From NCBI RefSeq assembly GCF_019312595.1, contig NZ_JAHWDQ010000002.1, forward strand, positions 434,001-498,000: a stretch of DNA of 64,000 nt, in the 5' to 3' direction. Both the position numbers and the translations under genes were made by a program. This document shows, in pieces, positions 9,301-17,724 of the stretch; within the stretch, counting starts at the first letter, position 1, and each line of letters opens with the position of its first letter. The stretch comes from Zhongshania aquimaris (lineage in GTDB: Bacteria; Pseudomonadota; Gammaproteobacteria; Pseudomonadales; Spongiibacteraceae). The notes beneath the pieces were generated by a model. That model saw only the letters and a program-made list of their open reading frames with translations. It had not been told where the DNA came from and searched no databases.

Positions 9301-11679
9301 GTGGCGCCGACGCCAGAGCCTGAAGAGGATGATATTGATCTAGAGATATTAGAAATATTTCTAGAAGAAGCGGCGGATCTTTTAGAAAGCCTCGATGAGT
9401 CTATTCACCATTGGTCTGGTGCGCGGGATGAGGTGATTCATCTTGATAATATTCAGCGCTATTTGCATACCCTGAAAGGCGGTGCGCGTTTATCTGGCTT
9501 GCCTGCGGTCGGCGACTTGAGTCACAACTTTGAAACGGCGATTTCAATAGCGATAGCACAGCGCAATATCGGCAGTGAAGAGTTTTTCAATCAAGTACAG
9601 CAGTATCAAGATCAGTTAGTAAATTGTATTGCGGCAATAGATGACCCTACGGCTGTGGCGCCGATAGACGACTTTGCCGAAAGCATCCCGGAAGGTCCTG
9701 CGACGCCGGAGCATATTGAAAGCGTATCAACGGAGGTGGCAATTGCTCATGAGGAGCAAGCGCCGCTGCCAGTATTGACGCCAAAAGGTGGCGATGTTGG
9801 CGATGTTAGTTCACTGGCATCCTCTATGGCCCGCGCGACTCCTCAAGAAATGATAAAGGTACCGTCGCCACTGCTTGAACGACTGATCAATTTGGCGGGT
9901 GAAACCTCAATTGCCCGCGGTCGTGTTGAGGAGCAGGTGAACGAAATTCATTTCTCCCTGGAAGAAATGGAAATGACGGTTGAGCGCCTGCAGGGACAGG
10001 TGCGGCGCATGGATATTGAGACCGAAGCGCAAATTATTTTCCGCCAGGAGCAGGTTGAAAGTGAGGGTGCGGACGGTTTCGATCCGCTGGAGTTTGACCG
10101 CTACTCGCAACTGCAGCAGTTGTCGCGCTCACTACTTGAATCGGCATCAGACCTTGTCGACTTGCGAGCGACTCTGTTGGAAAAGAGCCGTGACATGGAG
10201 ACCCTGTTGGTTCAGCAGTCGCGTGTAAATACCGAGCTGCAGGAAGGCTTAATGCGCTCGCAGCTGGTTAATTTCTCGCGCATGGTGCCGCGCCTGCGAC
10301 GCGGTATTAGACAGATTGCTACTGAGCTGGATAAGCAGGTTGAATTTAACGTTTACAATGCCGATGGCGAGATGGACCGCCGAGTGTTGGAACGGATCAT
10401 TCCTGCGCTGGAGCATATGCTTCGCAATGCATTAGATCACGGCATTGAATCACCTGACATTCGCGCGGCGGCGGGCAAGCCTGCGGTGGGTGAAATTAAT
10501 ATGCGCTTTGATCGCCAAGGTGGTGATGTCGTGATTGTCATCAGCGACGATGGTGGCGGGATAAACTTGCAGGCGGTACGTCGTCGCGCCGAAGACTTGG
10601 GCTTAATTTCGGATGATGCAGAGCTCAGTGATAGACAATTGCTTGAATACATTTTCCACGCGGGCTTCAGTACCGCAAAAAATGTAACTCAAATTTCTGG
10701 TCGCGGCGTTGGTATGGACGTGGTGCGCAGCGAGATAAAGCAGTTGGGTGGTGCAATAGAGATTAGCACCGAAGTGGGTCGCGGCTCGCGCTTTGAAATC
10801 CGCTTGCCTTTCACCGTGTCGGTAAACCGCGCCTTGATGGTTAGTGTGGGCGGTGAAGTATTTGCCGTACCGCTTAATAATATTGAAGGTATTGTGCGGG
10901 TCAGTCCCTATGAGCTTGATGTGTATTATCAAGAGGGCGGCCCGGATTTTGAATACGCTAATCAGCAATATAATTTGCGTTATATGGGTAATTTGCTCGA
11001 CGCGAGTCGTGTCCCTCACCTTGAGGGCCAGGTGGAGTCGCGGCCAGTATTATTGATCCGCAATGCCGAGCCGCCAACGGCGATTCAAGTTGACTCGCTG
11101 CTGGGGTCTCGCGAGGTCGTGGTAAAAACCCTTGGACCACAGTTTGCGGCGGTGCCGGGTTTGTCGGGAGCCACCGTGCTGGGCGACGGTAGTGTGGTCG
11201 TTATTTTAGATATGTTAGCTAGTATTCGCGCTGATGTTGCCCGTCGCCTCGCGGGTAATCAGCGACAGCCACAGCCTAGCATTTCACGGAAGAATACGCG
11301 CTTGGTCATGGTAGTCGACGATTCGGTGACGGTAAGAAAAGTAACGTCAAGGTTGCTTGTTCGCCAGCATATGGAAGTTGCGTTAGCGCGGGACGGCTTA
11401 GACGCGGTTAATCAGCTGCAGGACAGTGAGCGCTTGCCAGATGTCATTTTGCTCGATATTGAAATGCCGCGCATGGATGGCTTTGAGGTCGCGAGCAGGA
11501 TACGCGGTAATCCGCGGATGAAAGATATTCCCATTATTATGATTAGCTCACGTACCGGACAGAAGCATCGTCAGCGCGCGCTTACCTTAGGTGTGCACAA
11601 CTTCCTTGGTAAACCTTATCAGGAAATACAGTTACTTAAGGCGATTGATGAAGTGACGTCGAACTTGGTGGATGCATGA
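6316..11679 (+). CDS. chpA: Hybrid chemosensory histidine kinase ChpA
   Basis: A CheA-type kinase of 1787 residues. A degenerate Hpt-like N-terminus has H48 in HQVQGS. Three canonical Hpt sites follow: H609 (FHTLKGSGR), H744 (LHTLKGSSK) and H1051 (LHTLKGGAR). The ATPase domain shows NALDHGIE, ISDDGGGI and GRGVGMDVV; a CheW-like domain and a C-terminal REC with phospho-acceptor D1714 in ILLDIEMPRMDG complete it. The frame is open to a TTG at 6253, but ATG 6316 yields MTDRRDYIALDWVAGEIA, which matches the Pseudomonas start. The Pseudomonas protein is about 2470 residues with more phosphotransfer domains, so this is a compact version. It should phosphorylate PilG and PilH. Confidence 0.95.
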   Translation: MTDRRDYIALDWVAGEIADALAQCVPLIDDYIQNGHSASLDRASMLMHQVQGSLRMIEFSGAALLVDEMERSVAAVSGGLCTETHQRGVLEAVQTSADELPAYLRRVKDSKSALPASLIMIFNELRAANDQPLLSSLLLFNPQLDLNPGPSDDESNLSAQTFNELAGKLLKMYQIALQAYARGDGDKQNLVYLGKVSGRAAKLCSGHPQQVLWLSALALIEGLLNESIANHVAVRHVLSRLGRELKVLASDGYAAAQRAVSLPLLKDILFYIASSPASSRYIESEREKHGLTGVFDGSAASAANSEHFIERARQAVVAELMQAASAVTDNELLYSRCKGVADTLAVLGWVESLYPLKAIIEQVERGLAGQQMQAVATSLQRLAERLAANPDSALLATEQESEADAAASFGKVISQSRSVLFDAQEAIIAYVSEQWQSEHLQQVPDQLRDLAGQLSSVGFAAPALILENCAEYLASNIIAQQLVPDWQSLDALADALTSVDYYLERSSNGRQYDDDALLAGAEACVARLGYPISGGGVSDKNILHWPGAGGDERESGDAAGKRIDLDPDIADVFLEEAQEVLTLLKDTLPIWHERLDSDDYLAVVRRAFHTLKGSGRMVGATQVGELAWSVEAMLNKVVDSHFVMDDARLQLVENVTALLPDLIAALAQGRELPASSVDGLMTFADALAQEQIPQSNSSSATDEDGLTGIFMGEADTHLRVLEAYVEGVDSYPAQLTDEVQRALHTLKGSSKMAEVWPVANIITPLEGLVKELRSMRVAAGESLVALISDVVRQVRLMVTQLADTPVSSLHTPKTLLSSINALSVQLIHEAEFAADRSEHGEVSAGALDAFLANHSESVQGLLDILDEQESIAAATLVDYAQTMGVFAQRAEDINCEPVAELGQALQVLLSHAEDPIPVQFVLLVNEALEQLMDYLNQLAAEQTVAENSDLIDRIRNVDLSGSAFATDSSAVIDGSDIVELELAEPVSEESADDVVVAPTPEPEEDDIDLEILEIFLEEAADLLESLDESIHHWSGARDEVIHLDNIQRYLHTLKGGARLSGLPAVGDLSHNFETAISIAIAQRNIGSEEFFNQVQQYQDQLVNCIAAIDDPTAVAPIDDFAESIPEGPATPEHIESVSTEVAIAHEEQAPLPVLTPKGGDVGDVSSLASSMARATPQEMIKVPSPLLERLINLAGETSIARGRVEEQVNEIHFSLEEMEMTVERLQGQVRRMDIETEAQIIFRQEQVESEGADGFDPLEFDRYSQLQQLSRSLLESASDLVDLRATLLEKSRDMETLLVQQSRVNTELQEGLMRSQLVNFSRMVPRLRRGIRQIATELDKQVEFNVYNADGEMDRRVLERIIPALEHMLRNALDHGIESPDIRAAAGKPAVGEINMRFDRQGGDVVIVISDDGGGINLQAVRRRAEDLGLISDDAELSDRQLLEYIFHAGFSTAKNVTQISGRGVGMDVVRSEIKQLGGAIEISTEVGRGSRFEIRLPFTVSVNRALMVSVGGEVFAVPLNNIEGIVRVSPYELDVYYQEGGPDFEYANQQYNLRYMGNLLDASRVPHLEGQVESRPVLLIRNAEPPTAIQVDSLLGSREVVVKTLGPQFAAVPGLSGATVLGDGSVVVILDMLASIRADVARRLAGNQRQPQPSISRKNTRLVMVVDDSVTVRKVTSRLLVRQHMEVALARDGLDAVNQLQDSERLPDVILLDIEMPRMDGFEVASRIRGNPRMKDIPIIMISSRTGQKHRQRALTLGVHNFLGKPYQEIQLLKAIDEVTSNLVDA

Positions 11680-12137
11680 ATACCACGCTAGAAAAGCCGT
11701 CTACTGTATCGGCAAATATTGTCCTGCCTTTAGTGAGTGGTGGATTGCTGCTTCCAAACGCGAGCGTGGCCGAAGTCGTCCTGGCTGGGCAGCTGAGTTC
11801 AGCCGTGTCATCACCCTTCCTGCTTGGCTATATGACGTGGCGCGAACAGGAAATTCCCGTCGTTAGCTTTGAAGGATTGTTAAATGGCCGTTTACCGGAG
11901 GGTTTGGTATTGCGGCAAATGGCGGTCTTCAACGGTTTAAGTGATCGGCAGAAAATGCCGTATTTTGGTGTGGTCTTGAGCGGCGTGCCGCGCCTGGTGC
12001 GGTTGCGTGAGAGTGATATTACGCCATTAGATACCGACCCACATCCACTGCTTCACAGCCAAGTTAGAGCGGTAGACTTAAAACTTATGATTCCAAACTG
12101 GGATGCGCTTGAGCAGGAAGTTCTTGCCGTTTTGTAG
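11676..12137 (+). CDS. chpC: CheW-like protein ChpC
   Basis: A CheW-domain protein of 153 residues beginning after a short polar N-terminus with IVLPLVSGGLLLPNASVAEV and containing SPFLLGYMTWREQEIPVVSFE, the CheW core. Its ATG overlaps the chpA stop (ATGA), so it is translationally coupled to chpA. In Pseudomonas, chpC follows chpB, a CheB-type methylesterase; chpB is missing here. It probably links additional receptors to ChpA. It is the last gene of the operon and converges on rsmE with a 30-bp gap. Confidence 0.85.
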   Translation: MNTTLEKPSTVSANIVLPLVSGGLLLPNASVAEVVLAGQLSSAVSSPFLLGYMTWREQEIPVVSFEGLLNGRLPEGLVLRQMAVFNGLSDRQKMPYFGVVLSGVPRLVRLRESDITPLDTDPHPLLHSQVRAVDLKLMIPNWDALEQEVLAVL

Positions 12138-12167
12138 GCAGTTCAAAATTATAGTCCGTACCCACAT

Positions 12168-12908
12168 TTAAACCCAGCCCATATCACCCCAGCGATGCTG
12201 AATAATACTAATAGCGGCAATGGGGGCCGTTTCGGTGCGCAGCACCCGCGGTCCCAATTGCAGTGCTTGGAAACCTTGTTTAATAGAGTACGTGATTTCG
12301 TCGTCGCTCAGTCCGCCTTCAGGGCCAACTAGCAGGGTGATGTGATTCGCGCCGCCGTCATCGACGCTAAGCTGCGCGTTTAAACTTGGGCACAGCACTA
12401 ATTTGATTTGCTCGCCTAAGCTTGCGCACCAAGTATCTAAGCGACATGCATCACCTATCTCGACTAAGTTGTTGCGGCCACTTTGTTCGCAGGCACTGAT
12501 CATAATTTGCTGCCAGTGGCGCTGTTTTTTTTCTTGTCGTTCACCGCTCAGTTTTACGTCGCAGCGCTCGGTAAATAGCGGCGTAATTTTATTGACGCCG
12601 AGCTCGGTTGCTTTTTGAATTACCCAGTCAAAACGGTCGCCCTTGGATATGCCGATGGCGAGTTCAATATAAAGCGGTGAGGGCGGTGCGGAGCTAAGTA
12701 CTTCGTCGCCAAGTTGACAGCGCAGCAATTTTTTTGCCGCTTCAATAATCGTTGCCGGATAAGCCGCGCCGTCACCGTTAAATACAATTAAGTCTCGCCC
12801 AGCTCGCATACGCAGCACCTGCGAAACATAATGTGCGGCGCGCTCGTCCAGAGAAATAAGCTGGCCGACGGCCAGCTCTTGTTCCACGTATATTCTTGGT
12901 ACGCGCAT
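12168..12908 (-). CDS. rsmE: 16S rRNA m3U1498 methyltransferase RsmE
   Basis: A SPOUT-fold methyltransferase of 246 residues, the normal RsmE length. The N-terminal PUA-like domain contains HYVSQVLRMRAGRDLIVFNGDG. The C-terminal SAM-binding trefoil knot contains ITLLVGPEGGLSDDEI near residue 192 and LQLGPRVLRTETAPIAAI near 219. It methylates N3 of U1498 in 16S rRNA. Its start is one base away from the argA stop upstream, so argA-rsmE form an operon on the minus strand. Confidence 0.95.
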   Translation of the reverse strand: MRVPRIYVEQELAVGQLISLDERAAHYVSQVLRMRAGRDLIVFNGDGAAYPATIIEAAKKLLRCQLGDEVLSSAPPSPLYIELAIGISKGDRFDWVIQKATELGVNKITPLFTERCDVKLSGERQEKKQRHWQQIMISACEQSGRNNLVEIGDACRLDTWCASLGEQIKLVLCPSLNAQLSVDDGGANHITLLVGPEGGLSDDEITYSIKQGFQALQLGPRVLRTETAPIAAISIIQHRWGDMGWV

Positions 12909-12909
12909 A

Positions 12910-14220
12910 TTAATTTAGCGTCTTTATAAAGGCTTTAGACTTGCGCTGAAAATTATAGAGTTGCTTTTTAGCCGGTGGTAAGTCGTCGATCTGGCATTCT
13001 ACATAGCCCTGTTCCTGGAACCAGTGCGCGGTTTGTGTGGTAAGCACAAACACCGAATCCAAGCCCTTTTTACGCGCTTCTTTTTCCAGCAATTCCAATA
13101 AGCGCTCGGCGCGATCTGCACCGCGATAATCTGGATGCGTCGCTACGCAGGCGATCTCGCCGCTGCGTTGCTCGGGGTAGGGGTAAAGCGCGGCGCACGC
13201 GACGACCATGCCGTCGCGGACGAGTATTTTGAAATGCTCAATTTCGTTTTCTAATAATTCCCGCGACCGTTTGAGCAAAACGCCTTTTGCCTCTAAGGGC
13301 TCGATGATGGCGAGTAAGCCACCCACATCATCGATATCGGCAGTCATAAACTGCTCATAGTGCTCTTGGGTGATTAGCGTTCCGGCACCGTCGCGGCTAA
13401 ACAACTCTTGCAGCAGGGCGCCATCGCTTTGGAAGGAAATCATATGGCAACGGTTGATACCAAGATCGCCGGCATCGACCACTGCTTGTACAATGCTATC
13501 GTGCCGCAATAGCTCTTGCTGCTCTAGTTCTTTATCGACATCGCGGTATTCACACTGCCGAATTAATTCGCCGTCGCTGTCTAATAAACCTGAATCGGCG
13601 GTAAACAATATGAGCTTGTCGGCTTTTAAGGCTGCAGCGGTGTGCACGGCTACATCTTCAGCGGTGAGGTTGAAAATCTCACCGGTAGGTGAATATCCCA
13701 GCGGTGATAACATCACGACGTGCTGATGGTTGAGCTGCTGCTGCAAAGCCTGGGCGTCGACTTTTCTGACCACGCCGGTATGACGCAAATCAATACCATC
13801 CACAACGCCAATCGGGCGCGCGGTGACGTAGTTGCCTGAGCACACTCTGATAGAGGCGCCATGCATAGGTGAGTTCGCCACACCCATCGACAGCAGTGCC
13901 TCGATATGGGCGCGCAAGGAGCCTGCGGCATCGGTAACACAGCGCAGCTCTATGTCGTCGGTGATACGCAGATCATTGTGGTAGCGACTTTCGATACCGG
14001 CGTCGCGCACCCGCTCTTCTATTTGCGGACGCGCGCCGTGAACTAAAACCAGTTTTACACCTAGGCTGTTTAGCAGGGCGACATCATGCACAATATTGGC
14101 AAAATTGGGGTGCGCAACGGCTTCGCCACCAAACATAATGACAAATGTTTTGCCACGGTGAGCATTAATATAAGGTGCTGAGTTGCGAAACCATTTTACG
14201 TAATCGGTATGTTCTGACAT
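12910..14220 (-). CDS. argA: N-acetylglutamate synthase (amino-acid N-acetyltransferase)
   Basis: A protein of 436 residues with an N-terminal amino-acid-kinase domain (FVIMFGGEAVAHPNFANIVHD; LVLVHGARPQIEERV) and a C-terminal GNAT domain (EIACVATHPDYRGADRAERLL near residue 360). This fusion is classical bacterial ArgA. It makes N-acetylglutamate from glutamate and acetyl-CoA, the first step of arginine synthesis, and the kinase-like domain is the usual arginine feedback site. It is upstream of rsmE with a one-base gap and divergent from the membrane protein gene at 14317. Confidence 0.97.
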   Translation of the reverse strand: MSEHTDYVKWFRNSAPYINAHRGKTFVIMFGGEAVAHPNFANIVHDVALLNSLGVKLVLVHGARPQIEERVRDAGIESRYHNDLRITDDIELRCVTDAAGSLRAHIEALLSMGVANSPMHGASIRVCSGNYVTARPIGVVDGIDLRHTGVVRKVDAQALQQQLNHQHVVMLSPLGYSPTGEIFNLTAEDVAVHTAAALKADKLILFTADSGLLDSDGELIRQCEYRDVDKELEQQELLRHDSIVQAVVDAGDLGINRCHMISFQSDGALLQELFSRDGAGTLITQEHYEQFMTADIDDVGGLLAIIEPLEAKGVLLKRSRELLENEIEHFKILVRDGMVVACAALYPYPEQRSGEIACVATHPDYRGADRAERLLELLEKEARKKGLDSVFVLTTQTAHWFQEQGYVECQIDDLPPAKKQLYNFQRKSKAFIKTLN

Positions 14221-14316
14221 GGCAGCGGTATATGTTATGAGTTTAAGCCCTCATTTTGTGTGTAATGTCATAGGCTTACAAGCCATTTTTATGCGCATTA
14301 TGCGGGGTTGGGATTT

Positions 14317-15210
14317 GTGAGCGCAGATCAGCCGGAAACTGAAATCAGCGATGCCGAGGCGCAGTGGCAGGCTGCACTGCGTCAGGCGATTAGCGCGCAT
14401 TTCGCTGCCGCTCACGCAAGGGTAGACGATGTGCACGCGCGTTATTTCAGCTCCATCTCAGCCGTTGCCTCCAGGCATTGGCAAAATAAAGCCGATGTGC
14501 CCGCAGATTTAATGAATATTCCGCGCGCGCTATGGCGTTTACTGCGCAGCCTCGGGCGGCGAGGTCAGACAGTGCATAGAGCACTGACCGGCAAAGAGCG
14601 GGCGATAGCCGATATATTGGCCGAGCAGGTGCTAGATCTGCCTGCTTTGCAGGCGCTGTTGTTTGAGCAGCTGCGCGCTCACCCAGATTATCAGCAGGGT
14701 GATATTGAGCGCTTGCGCGAGGCCTTAGCGCCTTACGATAGCGACGTCGCCGCCAAGCGTTTGCAGGCTGCCGTGGCGCAAATGGGTTTGCACCATGACA
14801 GCAGTCGAGATGTGTTGATGTTCTTAGGTGTCGGTCTATTAGGCCGGAGTGTCAGCGATAAAATTACCTTTGGCAGTGCGTCGATGATTGGTATGTCGGC
14901 GGCAAGCACGGTGTATTTGAGTCAACAAAGTGTCTGGGCGGCGCTGTGGGCGGGCTGGTTTGGTGTGCCGGCGTGGGTAGCGGTTAGCGGCGCTATCGCA
15001 GGCTTCGCGGTGATGTTTTTGGCAACACCGGTATTGGCTCCCGTTATCGAAGTGGGTGTGAGCCGTGCACAGGGTCGTCGCCGTCTGCATAAATTAATAG
15101 ATAAGGTTGAATGCGAAATGCGGCCGTCGGTATCGGCGCAGTTATGGCAGTACGGGAGTTATTTGCAGTTTATTCCGGATTTAGTCATGACCCTGCGTCA
15201 CCTCCGATAA
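14317..15210 (+). CDS. Hypothetical membrane protein, possibly DUF6635
   Basis: A protein of about 297 residues. A soluble, Ala/Arg-rich helical N-terminal part contains ARVDDVHARYFSS near residue 35. A hydrophobic part lies near residues 165-250, with segments around VLMFLGVGLLGRSVSD, TVYLSQQSVWAALWAGWFG and AIAGFAVMFLATPVLAP. A cytoplasmic tail follows. I chose the GTG at 14317 because GGGG lies a suitable distance ahead of it; the TTG at 14308 is also possible. The N-terminal pattern recalls DUF6635 proteins, but that is from memory and weak. No function can be given. Confidence 0.6.
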   Translation: MSADQPETEISDAEAQWQAALRQAISAHFAAAHARVDDVHARYFSSISAVASRHWQNKADVPADLMNIPRALWRLLRSLGRRGQTVHRALTGKERAIADILAEQVLDLPALQALLFEQLRAHPDYQQGDIERLREALAPYDSDVAAKRLQAAVAQMGLHHDSSRDVLMFLGVGLLGRSVSDKITFGSASMIGMSAASTVYLSQQSVWAALWAGWFGVPAWVAVSGAIAGFAVMFLATPVLAPVIEVGVSRAQGRRRLHKLIDKVECEMRPSVSAQLWQYGSYLQFIPDLVMTLRHLR

Positions 15211-15325
15211 GTGTTGAGATTCGCAGACGTATATTCGCTGCTAAATAATGCCGTTCTTAATAAAAATTAATTAGTGACAGCGTCGCGCTTAAGAGTAAAT
15301 ATGCAGTTTTTTCGGGGGCTGCATA

Positions 15326-15982
15326 GTGGAAGCTGAAGTACTCTTATCTGAGCTGGATACAGAGCGAGTTTTTGATCAAATCGCCGATGCTTTAACCGAA
15401 AAAGGCTATGTCGTTATACCGGCGGCCCTACCTATTGCGATGAGTGACGCGCTTTTTACTCGCATAGCCAGTTTTGAAGACGAGGTATTTAAACCCGCTG
15501 GCGTTGGTCGCGCAGGGGAGTTCCAGTTAAACCCTTTTGTCCGCAATGACGAAATCCGCTGGTTAGCAGCAAGCGATGAGGTTGAGGCGAGTTATCTGGG
15601 GTGGATGGAAAAATTACGCACCGGATTGAATCGTCGCCTCTTCATGGGCTTATTCGATTACGAGTGCCATTTTGCCCGCTACGTCCCCGGCGCTTTTTAT
15701 AAAAAGCATTTAGATGCCTTCAAAGGCCGCACAAACCGTGTGCTCTCGACCGTATTCTATTTAAACCCGAACTGGGCCCTGACTGACGGCGGGCATCTAG
15801 TGATGTTTGAAGATGATGTTGAGCCCATCGCAAAAATATCGCCCTTGATGGGCACCTTGGTGGTCTTTCTAAGCGATCGCTTCCCCCACGAAGTGACTAC
15901 CGCAAGTCGCTTGCGTTACAGCATAGCGGGTTGGTTTCGGGTAAACGCCACACTTGGGGCGCGTATTGATCCACCGCAGTAG
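15326..15982 (+). CDS. 2OG-Fe(II) oxygenase, prolyl-hydroxylase-like
   Basis: A protein of 218 residues with a double-stranded beta-helix core. The metal triad can be read as H and D in KKHLDAFKGR and the distal H in SDRFPHEVTTAS. The 2-oxoglutarate Arg is probably in RLRYSIAGWFR. Proteins of this type hydroxylate amino-acid side chains, often proline or aspartate of a translation factor or ribosomal protein; the target here is unknown. The start is GTG at 15326 with GGGGG eight bases upstream. It is monocistronic and followed by a hairpin at 16033-16068. Confidence 0.85.
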   Translation: MEAEVLLSELDTERVFDQIADALTEKGYVVIPAALPIAMSDALFTRIASFEDEVFKPAGVGRAGEFQLNPFVRNDEIRWLAASDEVEASYLGWMEKLRTGLNRRLFMGLFDYECHFARYVPGAFYKKHLDAFKGRTNRVLSTVFYLNPNWALTDGGHLVMFEDDVEPIAKISPLMGTLVVFLSDRFPHEVTTASRLRYSIAGWFRVNATLGARIDPPQ

Positions 15983-16032
15983 TTCGGCCAAATGCTAGAG
16001 TTGGTAGTCTGTTATGTTTAACGTACTTTGTG

Positions 16033-16068
16033 AGCTTTGGTTTCGCCCGGTTGGTCTAAACCAAAGCT
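16033..16068. terminator. Hairpin downstream of the 2OG oxygenase gene
   Basis: Perfect 11-bp arms AGCTTTGGTTT and AAACCAAAGCT are separated by a 14-nt loop, 51 bp after the oxygenase stop. There is no long T-run, so intrinsic termination would be weak. It may instead be an mRNA 3'-end stabiliser or part of a bidirectional terminator with the palindrome at 16182. Confidence 0.5.
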
Positions 16069-16181
16069 TCTAGATATCTACAGCAATAAGCCCAAGATAG
16101 GATGTCGAATAAAGACAATCGCTGTGCTCATCTGGATGCCCGATCGGTGTCGGGTATGGCGGCATACCACAACAAATTAAC

Positions 16182-16207
16182 GGCGATTATGCCTAGGCAT
16201 AATCGCC
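16182..16207. repeat. 26-bp perfect palindrome next to the methyltransferase stop
   Basis: The half-site GGCGATTATGCCT is followed at once by its exact reverse complement. It ends one base before the stop codon of the minus-strand methyltransferase. As RNA it could form a hairpin acting as a terminator for that gene, with AT-rich sequence beyond it. As DNA it could be a protein-binding site. Perfect symmetry with no loop is unusual for a terminator. Confidence 0.6.
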
Positions 16208-16825
16208 CTAAACCCGCCTCAACAAACCCAGCGTATTCACCCGCGCAATGGGTTCAAACAGCCCAGACGCTAATGCCATTTTGTAAATGGCATAGGGTGC
16301 TTGGCCGCCTTCTTCTGGCGCGGGAAATAGGTCGTGAATAGCGAGTACGCCGCCGGTGATGATTTTGCTCGCCCAGCAGCGGTAGTCGCACAGTGCGGCA
16401 TCAAGGCTGTGACCACCGTCGATAAAGACCATGGCAAGTGGTGTGTGCCAGTGTCGCGCGCTGACTTCTGATGTCGCCACGATGGGAACGACGGTGTCGT
16501 CTAATCCGGCTAGGCGGATATTGCGCCGAAATTCTTTGAAGGTGTCAAAGCGTCCTTCGCCAGCATCATACAGGTCGGGGTCGTGAAACATTTCGCCGAG
16601 CTGGTGCTCTTCTGAACCGACATGGTGATCGACCGCATACACCACGCTGTTTTTTTGCTGACAGGCCAAGCCCAAATAAATGGTTGATTTGCCACAGTAG
16701 CTGCCTACCTCTAGAACTGGGCCCCGCTCTGCCACGGACAGTGCGTACCCGTAAAGGGCGTGTGCCTCGTCGTCGGCCAAAAAGCCCTTAACGTCATTAA
16801 TGTGGGCGGGCAGGGTAATAGTCAT
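16208..16825 (-). CDS. Class I SAM-dependent methyltransferase (Methyltransf_24-like)
   Basis: A protein of 205 residues. Motif I is GPVLEVGSYCGKSTIYLG near residues 36-53, an acidic motif II is VVYAVDHHVGSEEHQ, and motif IV is MVFIDGGHSLDAALCDY near 132-148. The FIDGGHS motif and the acid-rich metal-binding region resemble O-methyltransferases and cephalosporin-hydroxylase-like methyltransferases. The substrate is unknown. It stands alone between the 26-bp palindrome and a 190-bp intergenic region shared with the divergent GST gene. Confidence 0.8.
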   Translation of the reverse strand: MTITLPAHINDVKGFLADDEAHALYGYALSVAERGPVLEVGSYCGKSTIYLGLACQQKNSVVYAVDHHVGSEEHQLGEMFHDPDLYDAGEGRFDTFKEFRRNIRLAGLDDTVVPIVATSEVSARHWHTPLAMVFIDGGHSLDAALCDYRCWASKIITGGVLAIHDLFPAPEEGGQAPYAIYKMALASGLFEPIARVNTLGLLRRV

Positions 16826-17011
16826 CGTATTGGTACCGTATAAATCTGAGCGGGAACAGTAGCCAACTTATGCCGTGGCGGCAACTTACCAAATTGTCAG
16901 CTTTCAGTCGCACACGAGGGTGGCGGTATGAAAATTGGATGATGTTGATACTGGTGTAGAGAAATCAATGCTGCGTATACTATTGGCCTATTCAGAATAA
17001 TACCTAACGGG

Positions 17012-17680
17012 ATGAACGCGATGCTTAAATTGTATGGGTTTGCAGTCAGTAATTATTTCAATATGGTAAAGCATGTCTTGCTTTATAAGGGCGTAGAGTT
17101 TGAGGAAGTGCTGACTTTCCCCGGAATGGATCCCGCGTATAACAGTAAAAGCCCCATGGGAAAGGTCCCTAGCATTGAAACAGAGCACGGCTGCCTAGCG
17201 GAGAGCAGCGTTATTCTTAGTTACCTTGAGGCGGCTTATCCTGCACGCCCGCTGTTACCTGCCGATGAGTGGCAGCGTGCCAAGGTGGGCGAGTTAATGA
17301 AAATGGCAGAATTGTATTTTGAGTTGCCAGCCCGACGTTTATTCCCTGAAGTTCTCGCCGGTAAGAAGGTGAGCGATGACGTTAAGGCAGAGGTTCGCGA
17401 AACAATCACTAAGGGTTGCCAGGCCCTGGCGTTGTTGGCAAAGCCCGCTCCGTATATGTTTGGTGAAGCAATGACGATGGCGGATGTGGCGCTACGCTAT
17501 TGCTTGTTGACCTGCAAATTGGCGACGGGCGCCATCTATAAGTGGGATGTGGTAGCGGACGTCCCCGGTCTTCGCGAATGGGATGAAATGATGGCTGCCT
17601 CAGATATATCCAAGCAATTGGATCAAGCAATGCAGGAAGGTATGGCGTCGTTCTTGGAAGCGGTCAAAGCCAAGGCATAA
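17012..17680 (+). CDS. Glutathione S-transferase family protein
   Basis: A protein of 222 residues. The thioredoxin-like N-terminal domain begins MLKLYGFAVSNYFNMVKHVL and contains the cis-Pro region GKVPSIETEHGCLAESSVI, where ESS binds the gamma-glutamyl part of glutathione. An all-helical C-terminal domain follows (PYMFGEAMTMADVALRYCLL). The family conjugates glutathione to electrophiles or works as an isomerase or reductase; the substrate is not evident. It is single-gene, ends at a strong shared terminator and converges on yheS. Confidence 0.88.
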   Translation: MNAMLKLYGFAVSNYFNMVKHVLLYKGVEFEEVLTFPGMDPAYNSKSPMGKVPSIETEHGCLAESSVILSYLEAAYPARPLLPADEWQRAKVGELMKMAELYFELPARRLFPEVLAGKKVSDDVKAEVRETITKGCQALALLAKPAPYMFGEAMTMADVALRYCLLTCKLATGAIYKWDVVADVPGLREWDEMMAASDISKQLDQAMQEGMASFLEAVKAKA

Positions 17681-17685
17681 GCATC

Positions 17686-17715
17686 TTTGCGGGCGGCGAA
17701 AGTGCCGCCCGCAAA
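17686..17715. terminator. Bidirectional terminator between GST gene and yheS
   Basis: Perfect 12-bp arms TTTGCGGGCGGC and GCCGCCCGCAAA with a 6-nt loop lie between two convergent stop codons. The A/T ends give short U-tracts on both strands, so it can serve both genes. Confidence 0.85.
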
Positions 17716-17724
17716 TTACCCGTT

